Shown here in pieces: positions 36,842-47,443 of a DNA stretch of 64,000 nt (position 1 is the stretch's first letter; each line of letters opens with the position of its first letter). The stretch is from Pseudorhodoferax sp. Leaf265 (lineage in GTDB: Bacteria > Pseudomonadota > Gammaproteobacteria > Burkholderiales > Burkholderiaceae_C). Location of the stretch: assembly GCF_001422365.1 (NCBI RefSeq), contig NZ_LMMT01000001.1, positions 784,820-848,819 of the forward strand, written 5' to 3'. Under the pieces are notes generated by a model, which worked only from the letters and a program-made list of their open reading frames with translations, did no database searches and was not told the origin of the DNA. The translations under genes and the position numbers were made by a program.

Positions 36842-37168
36842 ATGAGCGACACCCAACAACGCATCGACGATCTGGTCAAGTCCAACGACATCCTGCTGTT
36901 CATGAAGGGCAGCGCCAGCTTCCCCATGTGCGGCTTCTCGGGCCGCGCCATCCAGGTGCTCAAGGCCTGCGGCGTCGACCCCAATAACGTCAAGACCGTC
37001 AACGTGCTCGACGACGACGGCATCCGCCAGGGCATCAAGGAATACAGCAACTGGCCCACCATCCCCCAGCTGTACGTCAAGGGCGAGTTCGTCGGCGGCT
37101 CGGACATCATGATGGAGATGTACGAGTCGGGCGAACTGCGCCAGCTGCTGGGGACGACGGCCGCCTGA
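36842..37168 (+). CDS. grxD: Monothiol glutaredoxin, Grx4 family
   Basis: A 108-residue CGFS-type monothiol glutaredoxin involved in Fe-S cluster delivery with glutathione. The active site is MCGFSGRA (Cys at residue ~30), followed by the conserved NWPTIPQLYVKGEFVGGSDI. A GGAGG site lies 6 bases before the ATG. It is 30 bases past prmC and probably in the same transcript. Confidence 0.95.
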   Translation: MSDTQQRIDDLVKSNDILLFMKGSASFPMCGFSGRAIQVLKACGVDPNNVKTVNVLDDDGIRQGIKEYSNWPTIPQLYVKGEFVGGSDIMMEMYESGELRQLLGTTAA

Positions 37169-37261
37169 CGGCAGCCGGCGCCCGACAACGGGGCAGCCAG
37201 GCGCTGGCAGGCTGGCACGGCTTATGCTGAAATGGTTTCGTCAGTCTCACTGGGAGCTTCG

Positions 37262-38257
37262 ATGGAATCGCGCAGCACGGCCTTGACGGCCACCCCGATC
37301 CACCTGCCTGTTGCCAGCATGCGCAGCGTCTACCAGACGCAGGACGTGGAGCGCAAGCTGGCCAAGCTGCAGTCCAAGGAGCACGAGCAGCTGCGCAGCA
37401 CCTACGAGCGCATGCTGGAACGCGGCCCCGAGCGCTTCCAGGTCAAGCCCTCCGGGATCCCCGAAATGGCCACGCTCTACCAGACGCTGCCGAACTTCAC
37501 CGAAGCGCTGGACGACGTGCGCCGCCACGTGGCGCTGAGCCACAACAGCCCCGATGGCCTGGAGGTCACGCCCATGCTGCTGCTGGGCCCACCCGGCATC
37601 GGCAAGACCCACTTCGCGCGCAAGCTGGCCGAGCTGCTGGGCACCGGCATGAACCTCGTGCCCATGAGCTCGATGACGGCCGGCTGGTTGCTCTCGGGCG
37701 CCTCCTCGCAATGGAAGGGCGCCAAGCCCGGCAAGGTCTTCGAGGCCCTGGTCGACGGCCAGTACGCCAACCCGGTGCTCGTGGTGGACGAGATCGACAA
37801 GGCCGGCACGGACGCCCAGTACGACCCGCTGGGCGCGCTGTACAGCCTGCTGGAACACGACACGGCGCAGAACTTCGTCGACGAGTTCGCCGAGGTGGCC
37901 ATCGACGCCAGCCAGGTGATCTGGATCACCACGGCCAACGACGAGCGCGCCATCCCCGAGCCCATCCTGAACCGCATGAACGTGTTCAGCATTCCGGCAC
38001 CCACGCCCGAGCAAGCGCGACAGATCGCCGGCCAGCTCTACGCCGGCATCCGCGGCGAACATGGCTGGGGCCCGCAATTCCAGCCCGAGGCCCAGGCCGA
38101 CGTGCTGGACACGCTGGCCGAGATGGCGCCGCGCGAGATGCGCCGCGCGCTCATGACCGGCTTTGGCAACGCCAGGCTCGACGGCCGCGACCACGTGCGC
38201 GTGGACGACCTGCCGCGCCCGGCCGCCGCCAAGAGCCGCATAGGGTTCGTCCACTGA
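37262..38257 (+). CDS. AAA family ATPase
   Basis: A 331-residue ATPase with one AAA+ module. Walker A is GPPGIGKTHFA (residue ~109), Walker B is VLVVDEIDKAG and ILNRMNVF gives the sensor/arginine finger region. The central part resembles the AAA module of Lon, but no protease domain follows. An N-terminal helical stretch (residues ~20-75) precedes it. GGAG lies 6 bases before the ATG. The downstream CorC-type frame begins at or just after the stop. Function unknown. Confidence 0.8.
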   Translation: MESRSTALTATPIHLPVASMRSVYQTQDVERKLAKLQSKEHEQLRSTYERMLERGPERFQVKPSGIPEMATLYQTLPNFTEALDDVRRHVALSHNSPDGLEVTPMLLLGPPGIGKTHFARKLAELLGTGMNLVPMSSMTAGWLLSGASSQWKGAKPGKVFEALVDGQYANPVLVVDEIDKAGTDAQYDPLGALYSLLEHDTAQNFVDEFAEVAIDASQVIWITTANDERAIPEPILNRMNVFSIPAPTPEQARQIAGQLYAGIRGEHGWGPQFQPEAQADVLDTLAEMAPREMRRALMTGFGNARLDGRDHVRVDDLPRPAAAKSRIGFVH

Positions 38258-38280
38258 GCCTCTCGACCAGTCTGCTGCTC

Positions 38281-39573
38281 GTGTTCGCGCTGATCGTGGT
38301 CAGCGCGTTCTTCTCCGTGGCCGAGATTTCGCTGGCCGCCTCGCGGCGCCTGCGCCTGCGCCAGCTGGCCGACGAGGGCGATGCGCGTGCCACGCTGGTC
38401 ATGAAGGTGCAGGAGCAGCCCGGCCACTACTTCACCGTGGTGCAGATCGGCCAGAACGCGGTCGCCATCCTGGGCGGCATCGTCGGCGAGGGCGCCATGA
38501 GCCCGCTGTTCACCGACCTGTGGCGCTGGCTGGACCTGGACGATGCGCAGGCGCGCACGGCGGGCTTCCTGGTGTCGTTCCTGGTCACGACCTCGCTGTT
38601 CATCCTGTTCGCCGACCTGTTCCCCAAGCGCCTGGGCATGACCCAGCCCGAGGCGCTGGCCATGCGCGTGGTCAAACCCATGCAGACCTGCATGACGCTG
38701 TTCAAGCCGCTGGTCTGGGTCTACAGCCGCACGGCCGATGGCCTGTTCAAGCTGTTCGACCTGCCGACGCAGCGCGACGACCGCATCACCTCGGACGACA
38801 TCCTGGCCATGGCCGAGGCCGGCGCGCGCTCGGGCGCACTGGCGGCGCGCGAACAGCAGGTCATCGCCAACGTGTTCGAGCTCGACACGCGGACGGTCTC
38901 GTCGGCCATGACGCAGCGCGACCGCATCGCCTTCTTCCGCCGCGACGAGCCCGACGCCGTGATCCGGCTGCGCATCGCGGCCGAGCCGTTCTCGACCTAC
39001 CCGGTCTGCGATGGCGAGATCGACCGCGTGGTGGGCTACGTGGACGCCAAGGACCTGTTCCAGCGTGTGCTCAACAACCAGCCGATCTCGTTGCTGGACG
39101 ATGCGCTCGTGCGCAAGGTGCTGGTGGTGCCGGACCGCCTCACGCTGGCCGAGGTGCTGGACCAGTTCCGGCTCGTGCACGAGGACTTCGCGGTCATCGT
39201 CAACGAGTACAGCTTCGTGGTGGGCGTGGTGACGCTCAACGACGTCATGAGCACGGTGATGGGCGAGCTGATCGCCTACCCGCTGGACGAGGAGCAGATC
39301 GTCAAACGCGACGAGAACTCCTGGCTCATCGACGGTGCCACGCCGGTGCAGGACGTGCAGCGCGCCCTCCTCCTCGACGAGATGCCGCATGCCGAGGAGT
39401 ACGAGACGCTGGCCGGCTTCATGATGGTGATGCTGCGCCGCGTGCCCAAGCGCACCGACACGGTGACGTGGGGCGGCTTTCGCTTCGAAGTGCTGGACGT
39501 GGACAGCTTTCGCATCGACCAGGTGATGGTCTCGCGCATGACCGATCCGACCCCGGCGGCGCCTACGCGCTGA
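38281..39573 (+). CDS. CNNM/CorC-type transporter-associated protein (hemolysin C family)
   Basis: A protein of about 430 residues: an N-terminal DUF21/CNNM membrane domain (three or four helices, starting VFALIVVSAFFSVAEISLAA), a CBS pair (residues ~200-330) and a C-terminal CorC_HlyC domain with WLIDGATPVQDV. The family handles Mg2+/Co2+ efflux or tolerance. The frame is open back to 38239 without ATG, GTG or TTG; GTG at 38281 is the first normal start, but homology suggests the protein begins about nine residues earlier, near a CTG at 38254 that overlaps the AAA gene stop. The 3' end overlaps the converging gene by 11 bases. Confidence 0.85.
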   Translation: MFALIVVSAFFSVAEISLAASRRLRLRQLADEGDARATLVMKVQEQPGHYFTVVQIGQNAVAILGGIVGEGAMSPLFTDLWRWLDLDDAQARTAGFLVSFLVTTSLFILFADLFPKRLGMTQPEALAMRVVKPMQTCMTLFKPLVWVYSRTADGLFKLFDLPTQRDDRITSDDILAMAEAGARSGALAAREQQVIANVFELDTRTVSSAMTQRDRIAFFRRDEPDAVIRLRIAAEPFSTYPVCDGEIDRVVGYVDAKDLFQRVLNNQPISLLDDALVRKVLVVPDRLTLAEVLDQFRLVHEDFAVIVNEYSFVVGVVTLNDVMSTVMGELIAYPLDEEQIVKRDENSWLIDGATPVQDVQRALLLDEMPHAEEYETLAGFMMVMLRRVPKRTDTVTWGGFRFEVLDVDSFRIDQVMVSRMTDPTPAAPTR

Positions 39574-40210
39574 AGTCCCAGCGCTTGCGCGCCGCCAGCA
39601 CGGCATTGGGGTACGGCGCTTGACCACGCGAGCCGTTGTAGCGGCCCAGGCCCAGGAACAGGTCGCCCCGCTCGCGGTCCAGGTAGTGGCGCAGGATCAC
39701 GCAGCCGAAGCGCAGGTTGGTCTGCATATGGAACAGCCGGCTCGGGTCGCCATCGGCCAGGACGCGCGTCCAGAACGGCATGACCTGGGTGTAGCCACGG
39801 GCGCCGGCCACGCTGATGGCGAAGCGACGGAAGTTGCTCTCGACCTCGATCAGGCCCAGCACCAGGGCGGTGTCCAGGCCGGCGCGGCGGCTTTCGTACC
39901 ACACCGTGTCGAGGAACTCGCGGCGCTCGCTCCACTCGGGCTTGCGGCGCAGCAGCAGCGGGCTGGCCGCGCCCAGCCAGCGCAGGTAGGCCATGCGGGC
40001 TTCGGTGCTGTGGAATTCGGGCACCGGCGGCGCCGACCGGGCCACGGCGGCGCTCAGCGCGCTGCGGACCGAATCGGCAAGGGGTTCCTCGACCTGGCCA
40101 CCGGCATGGGCCAGTGCGGTGTGGCCGAGCAGACCCGCACTGGCGACGCCCCCCAACAGCCTGCGGCGGGACAGGCCTGCTGTAGTAGGGCGTGGTGCGG
40201 CAGGGCTCAA
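39563..40210 (-). CDS. Lytic transglycosylase-like protein
   Basis: A 215-residue exported protein with a Tat-type signal ([11 protein letters not shown]) and a transglycosylase SLT domain. The likely catalytic Glu is in [10 protein letters not shown] (residue ~118), followed by GYTQVMPFW-type and [11 protein letters not shown] segments typical of the fold. It begins with TTG overlapping the proS stop (TTGA), so translation is likely coupled to proS. This start is unusual but leaves a normal signal peptide. Confidence 0.82.
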   Translation of the reverse strand: MSPAAPRPTTAGLSRRRLLGGVASAGLLGHTALAHAGGQVEEPLADSVRSALSAAVARSAPPVPEFHSTEARMAYLRWLGAASPLLLRRKPEWSERREFLDTVWYESRRAGLDTALVLGLIEVESNFRRFAISVAGARGYTQVMPFWTRVLADGDPSRLFHMQTNLRFGCVILRHYLDRERGDLFLGLGRYNGSRGQAPYPNAVLAARKRWDFSA

Positions 40211-41946
40211 GCCAGGCGTGATTTGACGAACGCACCAATCTCTGCCGTTGCCACGCGCGTGGCGGCAGCGTCGCGCCGGTGCTGGTACTCGACCTGGCCA
40301 TCCTTGAGTGCCTTGTCGCCGATCGTCACGCGGTGCGGCACGCCGATCAGCTCCCAGTCGGCGAACATGGCGCCCGGGCGCTCACCACGGTCGTCCAGGA
40401 TCACGTCCACGCCAGCGGCCAGCAATTCCTGGTACAGCGCCTCGGCCGCTTCCTTCACGGCCGGGCTGCGGTCCGGGCTGATCGGGCAGACGGCCACCGT
40501 GAACGGCGCGATCGCATCGGGCCAGATGATGCCGCGCGCGTCGTGGTTCTGCTCGATGGCCGCGGCCGGCAGGCGGGTGATGCCGATGCCGTAGCAGCCC
40601 ATTTCCAGGAACTGCGGCTTGCCGTCTTCGGCCAGGAAGCTCGCGTTCATGGCGCGGCTGTACTTGGTGCCCAGGTAGAACACATGACCCACCTCGATGC
40701 CGCGCTCGATGGCCAGCACCCCCTTGCCATCCGGCGAGGGGTCGCCAGCCACCACGTTGCGCAGGTCGGCCACGAGGTCGGGCTCGGGCAGGTCGCGGCC
40801 CCAGTTCACGCCGGTCATGTGGAAGTCGGGCGCGTTGGCGCCGCAGATCCAGTCGTGCATCACGGCCACTTCGCGGTCGGCCACCACGGTGACCGGCTGG
40901 CGCAGCCCGACCGGACCCAGATAGCCGGGCTGGCAGCCGAAGTGCGCGTCGATCTCGGCCAGCGTCGCGAAGCGGAAGCCCTGCTCCATGCCTGCGAGCT
41001 TGCCGACCTTGACTTCGTTCATGTCGTGGTCGCCGCGCAGCAGCAGCAGCCAGACGCGCACCACCGTCGCGCCGTCGGCACCGATGGTTTCGGTGGCCAG
41101 CACCAGCGATTTGACGGTGGTGGCGAGCGGCACGCCCAGCAGCTCGGCCACGTCGGCGCAGGTGGCCTTGCCTGGCGTGGGCGTCTTGGCCATGGCCTGG
41201 GTCGCGGCAGCACGCGCCTGCGCCGGCGCCAGCGCCTCGGCCTTTTCCATGTTGGCCGCATACGCGCTGTCCGGGCAGTAGACGATGGCGTCCTCGCCGG
41301 TCGCGGCGATGACCTGGAATTCCTCGGACAGGTCACCGCCGATGGCACCGCTGTCGGCCGCCACGGCGCGGTAGCGCAGGCCGAAGCGGTCGAAGATGCG
41401 GCGGTAGGCCTGCGCCATGATCTGGTAGCTCGCCTTGGCCGAGGCCTGGTCGCGGTCGAAGCTGTACGCGTCCTTCATGATGAACTCGCGCCCGCGCATG
41501 AGGCCGAAGCGGGGCCGGCGCTCGTCCCGGAACTTGGTCTGGATCTGGTAGAAGTTCTTGGGCAGCTGCTTGTAACTGCGCAGCTCCTGGCGTGCGATGT
41601 CGGTCACGACCTCTTCGCTGGTCGGCTGGACCACGAAGTTGCGTTCGTGCCGGTCCTGGATGCGCAGCAGTTCCGGCCCCATCTTGTCGAAGCGGCCTGT
41701 CTCCTGCCAGAGTTCGGCCGGCTGCACCACGGGCATGGTCATCTCGATGGCGCCGGCGCGGTTCATTTCCTCGCGCACGATGGCCTCGACCTTGCGGATC
41801 ACGCGCAGGCCCATGGGCATGTAGGTGTAGATGCCCGCGCCGAGCTTCTTGACCATGCCGGCGCGCGTCATCAACTGGTGGCTGACGACCTCGGCATCGG
41901 CAGGCGCTTCCTTGAGTGTGGAGATCAGGAACTGGGACGCTTTCAT
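40207..41946 (-). CDS. proS: Prolyl-tRNA synthetase (bacterial type)
   Basis: A 579-residue class II synthetase that charges tRNA-Pro. It starts [15 protein letters not shown], as in proteobacterial ProRS. Motif 2 appears in [22 protein letters not shown]-type region and motif 3 in CYGIGITRL. Between motifs 2 and 3 lies the ~180-residue editing (INS) domain that removes Ala-tRNA-Pro, so this is the long bacterial form. Divergent from rppH. Confidence 0.96.
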   Translation of the reverse strand: MKASQFLISTLKEAPADAEVVSHQLMTRAGMVKKLGAGIYTYMPMGLRVIRKVEAIVREEMNRAGAIEMTMPVVQPAELWQETGRFDKMGPELLRIQDRHERNFVVQPTSEEVVTDIARQELRSYKQLPKNFYQIQTKFRDERRPRFGLMRGREFIMKDAYSFDRDQASAKASYQIMAQAYRRIFDRFGLRYRAVAADSGAIGGDLSEEFQVIAATGEDAIVYCPDSAYAANMEKAEALAPAQARAAATQAMAKTPTPGKATCADVAELLGVPLATTVKSLVLATETIGADGATVVRVWLLLLRGDHDMNEVKVGKLAGMEQGFRFATLAEIDAHFGCQPGYLGPVGLRQPVTVVADREVAVMHDWICGANAPDFHMTGVNWGRDLPEPDLVADLRNVVAGDPSPDGKGVLAIERGIEVGHVFYLGTKYSRAMNASFLAEDGKPQFLEMGCYGIGITRLPAAAIEQNHDARGIIWPDAIAPFTVAVCPISPDRSPAVKEAAEALYQELLAAGVDVILDDRGERPGAMFADWELIGVPHRVTIGDKALKDGQVEYQHRRDAAATRVATAEIGAFVKSRLA

Positions 41947-42000
41947 GGGCGAAGAGGATGTGTGCGGGAAGACCCGAAACCGGCGCGGGCTGGTCGCCGC

Positions 42001-42028
42001 TTGATACACAGACCACGCTGTGCATAAT
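42001..42028 (+). promoter_or_regulatory. Putative rppH promoter
   Basis: TTGATA and CATAAT are spaced by 16 bases, a good sigma-70 pair, about 30 bases before the rppH ATG. GGGG at 42047-42050 provides a ribosome binding site. Confidence 0.5.
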
Positions 42029-42057
42029 GGTTTCAGTTAAAAAATTGGGGTTTGATT

Positions 42058-42708
42058 ATGCTTGACCGGGAAGGCTTCAGGCCCAACGTCGGCATCGTCC
42101 TGCTCAACCACAAGAACCAAGTGTTCTGGGGCAAGCGCATTCGCACGCACTCCTGGCAGTTCCCGCAAGGGGGCATCGACCGGGGCGAATCGCCAGAGCA
42201 GGCCATGTTCCGCGAACTGCACGAAGAAGTGGGTTTGCTTCCGGAGCATGTGCGCGTGGTGGCGCGCACGCGCGACTGGTTGCGCTACGAGGTGCCGGAC
42301 CGTTTCATCCGGCGTGACGCACGGGGCCACTACAAGGGCCAGAAGCAGATCTGGTATCTGCTGCAGCTGACAGGCCACGACTGGGATCTGAACCTGCGTG
42401 CGACCAACCATCCGGAGTTCGACGCCTGGCGTTGGAACGACTACTGGGTCCCGCTGGACGTGGTGGTGGAATTCAAGCGCGGCGTCTACGAGATGGCGCT
42501 GACCGAGCTGGCGCGCTACCTGCCGCGCCACGACCACCGCAACCGCTACCTGCGTTCCAGCATGCGAACGCGCGAAAATGATCCCCACGATCTGCGCCAC
42601 GAGGTGGCGCAGCAGTTCGAATTGCCGCCTGGCGGCAGCTTCGAACCCGATCCCCAAACCAACGAGCGGCTGGGCGCCGCTCCGCACAGCAACCATGCTT
42701 CTTCGTAA
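42058..42708 (+). CDS. rppH: RNA pyrophosphohydrolase RppH
   Basis: A 216-residue NUDIX enzyme that removes pyrophosphate from the 5' end of mRNA and starts RNase E-dependent decay. It starts [17 protein letters not shown], as in RppH. The NUDIX box is [23 protein letters not shown] (REXXEE core), and SWQFPQGG precedes it. A C-terminal extension of ~50 residues is typical of betaproteobacterial members. Its 3' end overlaps the CNP1-like gene by 14 bases. Confidence 0.94.
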   Translation: MLDREGFRPNVGIVLLNHKNQVFWGKRIRTHSWQFPQGGIDRGESPEQAMFRELHEEVGLLPEHVRVVARTRDWLRYEVPDRFIRRDARGHYKGQKQIWYLLQLTGHDWDLNLRATNHPEFDAWRWNDYWVPLDVVVEFKRGVYEMALTELARYLPRHDHRNRYLRSSMRTRENDPHDLRHEVAQQFELPPGGSFEPDPQTNERLGAAPHSNHASS

Positions 42709-43231
42709 CGGCCGCCTGGCGGCCTGGCTGGCTGCCGGCGCCCTGTGTGCGGCAACCGCCAGTGCACAGTCCATCAGCAAGGAATACAACAGCAACGCTC
42801 CGGACGCACCGGAGTGGGTCGAAAACGAGGCGCCTGCCGCGCCGGCATTCGACATGGGCAGGCTCGTGGACGTGACCGTCGACGCGCAAGGCGCATTGCG
42901 CTATGGCATCGATCCGGCAACGCTGCAGATCGGCAAGGACGGTGTGGTGCGCTACGTGATGGTGGCCCGCAGCACCAGCGGCGCGATGACCGCCATGTAC
43001 GAGGGGATTCGCTGCGACACAGGCGAATACAAGCTCTACGCGCGCTACAACGTCGACAAGTGGACGCCGGTCGGCAAGCCCGAATGGAAGTCGCTCTGGG
43101 AATCCACGCGCATCAAGTACCCATTGGCCTTCGCGCGCCAGGGCGGCTGCGACGGCAAAGCGCGCCCCACGTCGGTCCAAGACATCGTGCGACAGCTGAA
43201 GTCGCCCGCACAGACGGTCTACCCGAACTGA
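42695..43231 (+). CDS. CNP1-like family protein
   Basis: A 178-residue exported protein of the CNP1-like family, found mainly in Betaproteobacteria. The N-terminal hydrophobic segment ends at ASAQS (signal peptidase I or lipoprotein-like site without the Cys). The body has the family pattern [29 protein letters not shown] and W.....W. Function unknown. The start lies inside the end of rppH. Confidence 0.82.
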   Translation: MLLRNGRLAAWLAAGALCAATASAQSISKEYNSNAPDAPEWVENEAPAAPAFDMGRLVDVTVDAQGALRYGIDPATLQIGKDGVVRYVMVARSTSGAMTAMYEGIRCDTGEYKLYARYNVDKWTPVGKPEWKSLWESTRIKYPLAFARQGGCDGKARPTSVQDIVRQLKSPAQTVYPN

Positions 43232-43233
43232 GC

Positions 43234-44382
43234 TCAGCGGCTCAGCACGAGGTTGTCCCGGTGGACCATCTCGTGCTCGGCCGTGTAGCCGAGCAGGGCC
43301 TCGAACTCGCTGGACGGCTTGCGGCACAGCAGCCTGGCCTCGGCGCTGGCGTAGTTCGCCAGCCCGCGGGCGATGGTCTGGCCCTGGTTGTCGCGGATGG
43401 CGATCACGTCGCCGCGCGAGAATTCGCCCTCCACCGCGGTCATGCCGATCGGCAGCAGGCTCTTGCCCTCGCCACGCAGCTTGCGCGCCGCACCATCGTC
43501 GACGACGACGGCACCGCGCAACTGCAGGTGGTCGGCCATCCACTGCTTGCGCGCCTGCATCTTCTGCGTCTGCGCGACCAGCAGCGTGCCGATGGCTTCG
43601 CCCTGCGTCAGGCGCAGCAGCACATCGGGCTCGCGGCCCCAGGCAATGACGGTCGACGCGCCCGAGCCGGCCGCACGCTTGGCGGCGAGGATCTTGGTGA
43701 TCATGCCGCCGCGCCCGATGCTGGACCCGACACCGCCAGCCATGGCCTCGAGCGCCGGATCGCCGGCCTGCGCCTCGTCGATGAAGCGTGCGTCCGGGTC
43801 CTTGCGCGGGTCGGCCGAGTACAGGCCTCGCTGGTCGGTCAGGATGACCAGGACATCGGCTTCGACCAGGTTCGCGACCAGGGCCCCCAGGGTGTCGTTG
43901 TCGCCGAACTTGATTTCGTCGTTGACCACGGTGTCGTTCTCATTGATCACCGGCACCACGCCGTGCTGCAGCAAGGTCAGCAAGGTGGATCGCGCGTTCA
44001 GGTAGCGCTCGCGGTCGGCCAGGTCGGCATGCGTGAGCAGCACCTGGGCGCTGCCCAGGCCGTTCTCGCGCAGCTTGCTCTCGTACATCTGCGCCAGACC
44101 CATCTGCCCGACGGCGGCCGCGGCCTGCAGCGCGTGAACTTCGCGCGGGCGCGTGCTCCAGCCCAGGCGCTTCATGCCCTCGGCAATCGCACCGCTGGAC
44201 ACCATGATCAACTCACGGCCACGCGCGCCATCGCCGCGCACCAGCGCTGCGAGCTGGCGCGACCACTCGCCGATGGCGGCCTCGTCCAGTCCGCGCCCTT
44301 CGTTGGTCACCAGGCTGGAGCCGACCTTGACGACGATGCGCCGCGCATCGCGCAGCAGGGTCGAGTGGGCAAGTGGCGTCAT
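43234..44382 (-). CDS. proB: Glutamate 5-kinase
   Basis: A 382-residue kinase that phosphorylates glutamate in the first step of proline synthesis. The N-terminal amino-acid kinase domain has [20 protein letters not shown] and [10 protein letters not shown]-terminal PUA domain (residues ~285-370) is present, the usual long form. It lies five bases after obgE and belongs to the rplU-rpmA-obgE-proB run. The second gene proA is not here. Confidence 0.95.
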   Translation of the reverse strand: MTPLAHSTLLRDARRIVVKVGSSLVTNEGRGLDEAAIGEWSRQLAALVRGDGARGRELIMVSSGAIAEGMKRLGWSTRPREVHALQAAAAVGQMGLAQMYESKLRENGLGSAQVLLTHADLADRERYLNARSTLLTLLQHGVVPVINENDTVVNDEIKFGDNDTLGALVANLVEADVLVILTDQRGLYSADPRKDPDARFIDEAQAGDPALEAMAGGVGSSIGRGGMITKILAAKRAAGSGASTVIAWGREPDVLLRLTQGEAIGTLLVAQTQKMQARKQWMADHLQLRGAVVVDDGAARKLRGEGKSLLPIGMTAVEGEFSRGDVIAIRDNQGQTIARGLANYASAEARLLCRKPSSEFEALLGYTAEHEMVHRDNLVLSR

Positions 44383-44386
44383 GGAA

Positions 44387-45472
<1,086 letters not shown>

Positions 45473-45492
45473 TTAAAGAGACCAAAACGACA

Positions 45493-45513
45493 AAGCCCCG
45501 ACAAGCGGGGCTT
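45493..45513 (-). terminator. Hairpin between rpmA and obgE
   Basis: AAGCCCCG and CGGGGCTT form an 8-bp stem with a 5-base loop, followed on the minus strand by TGTCGTTTT. It lies 22 bases past rpmA, so it probably ends most of the ribosomal transcript and lets some read through. Confidence 0.7.
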
Positions 45514-45534
45514 GGTTCCGGAGGACCGAAGTCC

Positions 45535-45795
45535 TCAGGCTGCCGGCGTGATGAAGACCGTGTGCTTGTTCATCGAACCCTTGACAGCGAACGACACGTG
45601 GCCGTCGACCAGGGCGAACAAGGTGTGGTCCTTGCCGACGCCGACGTTGCCGCCGGCATGGAAACGCGTGCCGCGCTGGCGCACGATGATGGAACCGGCG
45701 CTGACCAGCTCACCACCGAAGGCCTTCACGCCCAGCATCTTGGGCTTGGAATCGCGCCCGTTGCGTGTAGAGCCGCCGCCTTTTTTCTGTGCCAT
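45535..45795 (-). CDS. rpmA: 50S ribosomal protein L27
   Basis: An 86-residue ribosomal protein near the peptidyl-transferase centre. It begins [20 protein letters not shown], the conserved N-terminus, with [16 protein letters not shown] later. The distance of 11 bases from rplU is normal for this operon. Confidence 0.97.
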   Translation of the reverse strand: MAQKKGGGSTRNGRDSKPKMLGVKAFGGELVSAGSIIVRQRGTRFHAGGNVGVGKDHTLFALVDGHVSFAVKGSMNKHTVFITPAA

Positions 45796-45806
45796 GACCT
45801 ATTCCT

Positions 45807-46118
45807 TTAACCGGCGATCGCGCCGATTTGCAGTTCGGTGAACTGCTGGCGATGGCCTTGACGTTTCTGATAGTGCTTGCGACGGCGCATCTTGAAGATG
45901 TGCACCTTGTCGTGCTTGCCATGCGCCACGACGGTTGCCGTGACGGTTGCGCCGGACACCAAGGGCGTGCCCACCTTGATCTCGCTGCCGTTGCCAACGG
46001 CGAGAACCTGGTCGATCACGATCTCTTGGCCTACATCCGCAGCAATCTGTTCTACTTTAATTTTTTCGCCGGAAGCAACGCGATACTGCTTGCCACCGGT
46101 TTTTATGACCGCGTACAT
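45807..46118 (-). CDS. rplU: 50S ribosomal protein L21
   Basis: A 103-residue ribosomal protein starting [20 protein letters not shown], with [19 protein letters not shown] near the C-terminus, both typical of L21. AGAGG lies 7 bases before the ATG. First gene of the rplU-rpmA-obgE-proB run, divergent from ispB. Confidence 0.97.
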   Translation of the reverse strand: MYAVIKTGGKQYRVASGEKIKVEQIAADVGQEIVIDQVLAVGNGSEIKVGTPLVSGATVTATVVAHGKHDKVHIFKMRRRKHYQKRQGHRQQFTELQIGAIAG

Positions 46119-46135
46119 GTGAAACCTCTGATGAG

Positions 46136-46200
46136 CCCTCTACCTAAGCTCTAGAGGGTGAGCCTTCGCCGGACGAATTTCCGCGAAGCCCGCGAGTATA
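46136..46200 (-). promoter_or_regulatory. rplU promoter -10 and leader hairpin
   Basis: On the minus strand TATACT (46200-46195) is a near-consensus -10. The ~70-base leader holds a 7-bp stem, CCCTCTA with TAGAGGG (46158-46152 and 46142-46136), just before the ribosome binding site. It could serve for autogenous control by L21, which is inference. Confidence 0.45.
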
Positions 46201-46264
46201 GCACCCCTGGGCCGGACACAGGCCAGCCGGCGCGCTGGCGCGGCCAATAGCAGGAGCGGCTTCC

Positions 46265-46270
46265 TATAAT
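46265..46270 (+). promoter_or_regulatory. ispB -10 element TATAAT
   Basis: A perfect TATAAT 27 bases before the TTG start. No good -35 hexamer at 17 bases spacing. The rplU -10 lies about 65 bases away on the other strand, so the two promoters are back to back. Confidence 0.5.
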
Positions 46271-46297
46271 CCGCCGCAACTACCCTGGGTCACACCT

Positions 46298-47281
46298 TTG
46301 TCCGTCCACAACTCCAGCACCGCAGAGGCGGTTGCGCTGATCGCCGACGACATGCGCGAAGTCGATCGATTGATCGCCAAGCGCCTCTCTTCCGATGTGC
46401 CGCTCGTCGGCCAGGTCGCACAGTACATCATCTCCGCGGGCGGCAAGCGGCTGCGCCCGGCCCTGCTGTTGCTGATGTGCGGCGCGCTCGACCAGCGCTC
46501 GCCCCAGCGCTTCACACTGGCAGCGGTGGTGGAATTCATCCACACCGCCACGCTGCTGCACGACGACGTGGTCGACGACTCCACGCTGCGGCGCGGCCGC
46601 GCCACGGCCAACGAAGCCTTCGGCAACCCGGCCAGCGTGCTGGTGGGCGACTTCCTGTACTCGCGCGCCTTCCAAATGATGGTCGAGGTGGGCGACATGC
46701 GCATCATGCAGACCCTGGCCGAGGCGACCAACGTGATCGCCGAGGGCGAGGTCATGCAACTCGTGAACATGCACGACGCCTCGCTGGACGAAAACGGCTA
46801 CCTGCGCGTGATCCGCTCCAAGACCGCCAAGCTGTTCGAGGCCAGCGCGCGCATCGCCGCGATCCTGGCCGGCAGCCCGCCCGAAATCGAACGTGCCTGC
46901 GCCGACTACGGCCAGGCGCTGGGCACGGCGTTCCAAGTCATCGACGACGTGCTGGACTACGACGGCGCGCCCGAGGAGATGGGCAAGAACCTCGGCGATG
47001 ACCTGCGCGAAGGCAAGTGCACGCTGCCGCTGATCGCCGCGATGCGGCGCGGCACCGCAGCCCAGCGCGACACCATCCGCGTCGCGATCGAGAACGGTGC
47101 TGTCGACAACATCGACGAAATCATCGCCATCGTGCGCGAAACCGGCGCTTTGGACATCACCCGCGAAGCCGCCGCGGCAGAAGCTCAGCGCGCCATCGAG
47201 GCCATCTCGCAACTGTCTCCAAATGACAACACAAAAGCTTTGCTACAATTAGCGGCTCAGCTGTTGCAGCGCAGGTCCTAG
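46298..47281 (+). CDS. ispB: Octaprenyl/polyprenyl diphosphate synthase
   Basis: A 327-residue trans-prenyltransferase that makes the ubiquinone side chain. The two Asp-rich motifs are present: DDVVDD (residue ~90) and DDVLDYDG (~residue 215), and GGKRLRPALLLL lies near the N-terminus. It starts with TTG; this agrees with the family N-terminus ending in IADDM. The tRNA-Pro gene follows 16 bases after the stop. Confidence 0.94.
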   Translation: MSVHNSSTAEAVALIADDMREVDRLIAKRLSSDVPLVGQVAQYIISAGGKRLRPALLLLMCGALDQRSPQRFTLAAVVEFIHTATLLHDDVVDDSTLRRGRATANEAFGNPASVLVGDFLYSRAFQMMVEVGDMRIMQTLAEATNVIAEGEVMQLVNMHDASLDENGYLRVIRSKTAKLFEASARIAAILAGSPPEIERACADYGQALGTAFQVIDDVLDYDGAPEEMGKNLGDDLREGKCTLPLIAAMRRGTAAQRDTIRVAIENGAVDNIDEIIAIVRETGALDITREAAAAEAQRAIEAISQLSPNDNTKALLQLAAQLLQRRS

Positions 47282-47297
47282 GGCCTGAGTCGCAAAT

Positions 47298-47374
47298 CGG
47301 GGTGTAGCTTAGCCTGGTAGAGCGCTACGTTCGGGACGTAGAGGCCGGAGGTTCGAATCCTCTCACCCCGACCA
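47298..47374 (+). tRNA. tRNA-Pro (anticodon CGG)
   Basis: A 77-base cloverleaf. Acceptor CGGGGTG pairs with CACCCCG, the anticodon stem CTACG/CGTAG encloses loop TTCGGGA with anticodon CGG, and the T arm contains TTCGAAT. CCA is encoded. The last 25 bases form part of the attachment site of the integrated element, which leaves the gene intact. Confidence 0.95.
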
Positions 47375-47375
47375 G
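47350..47375. repeat. attL (26-bp direct repeat, left copy)
   Basis: The sequence from GGTTCGAATCC to GACCAG covers the T arm to the CCA of tRNA-Pro plus one base. The identical 26 bases recur at the right end of the element, at 61863-61888. Confidence 0.92.
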
Positions 47376-47387
47376 TTTTCGAGTCCA

Positions 47388-47401
47388 TTTCCCTAGGGAA
47401 A
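47388..47401. repeat. Palindrome TTTCCCTAGGGAAA beside attL
   Basis: A perfect 14-bp palindrome 13 bases inside the element. Its near copy TTTCCCTGGGAAA lies inside the other end. Possible integrase or excisionase binding site. Confidence 0.5.
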
Positions 47402-47443
47402 CCGCGATTCCACTGGTGAGCAGAGACCGATCAGTCGGTCATC

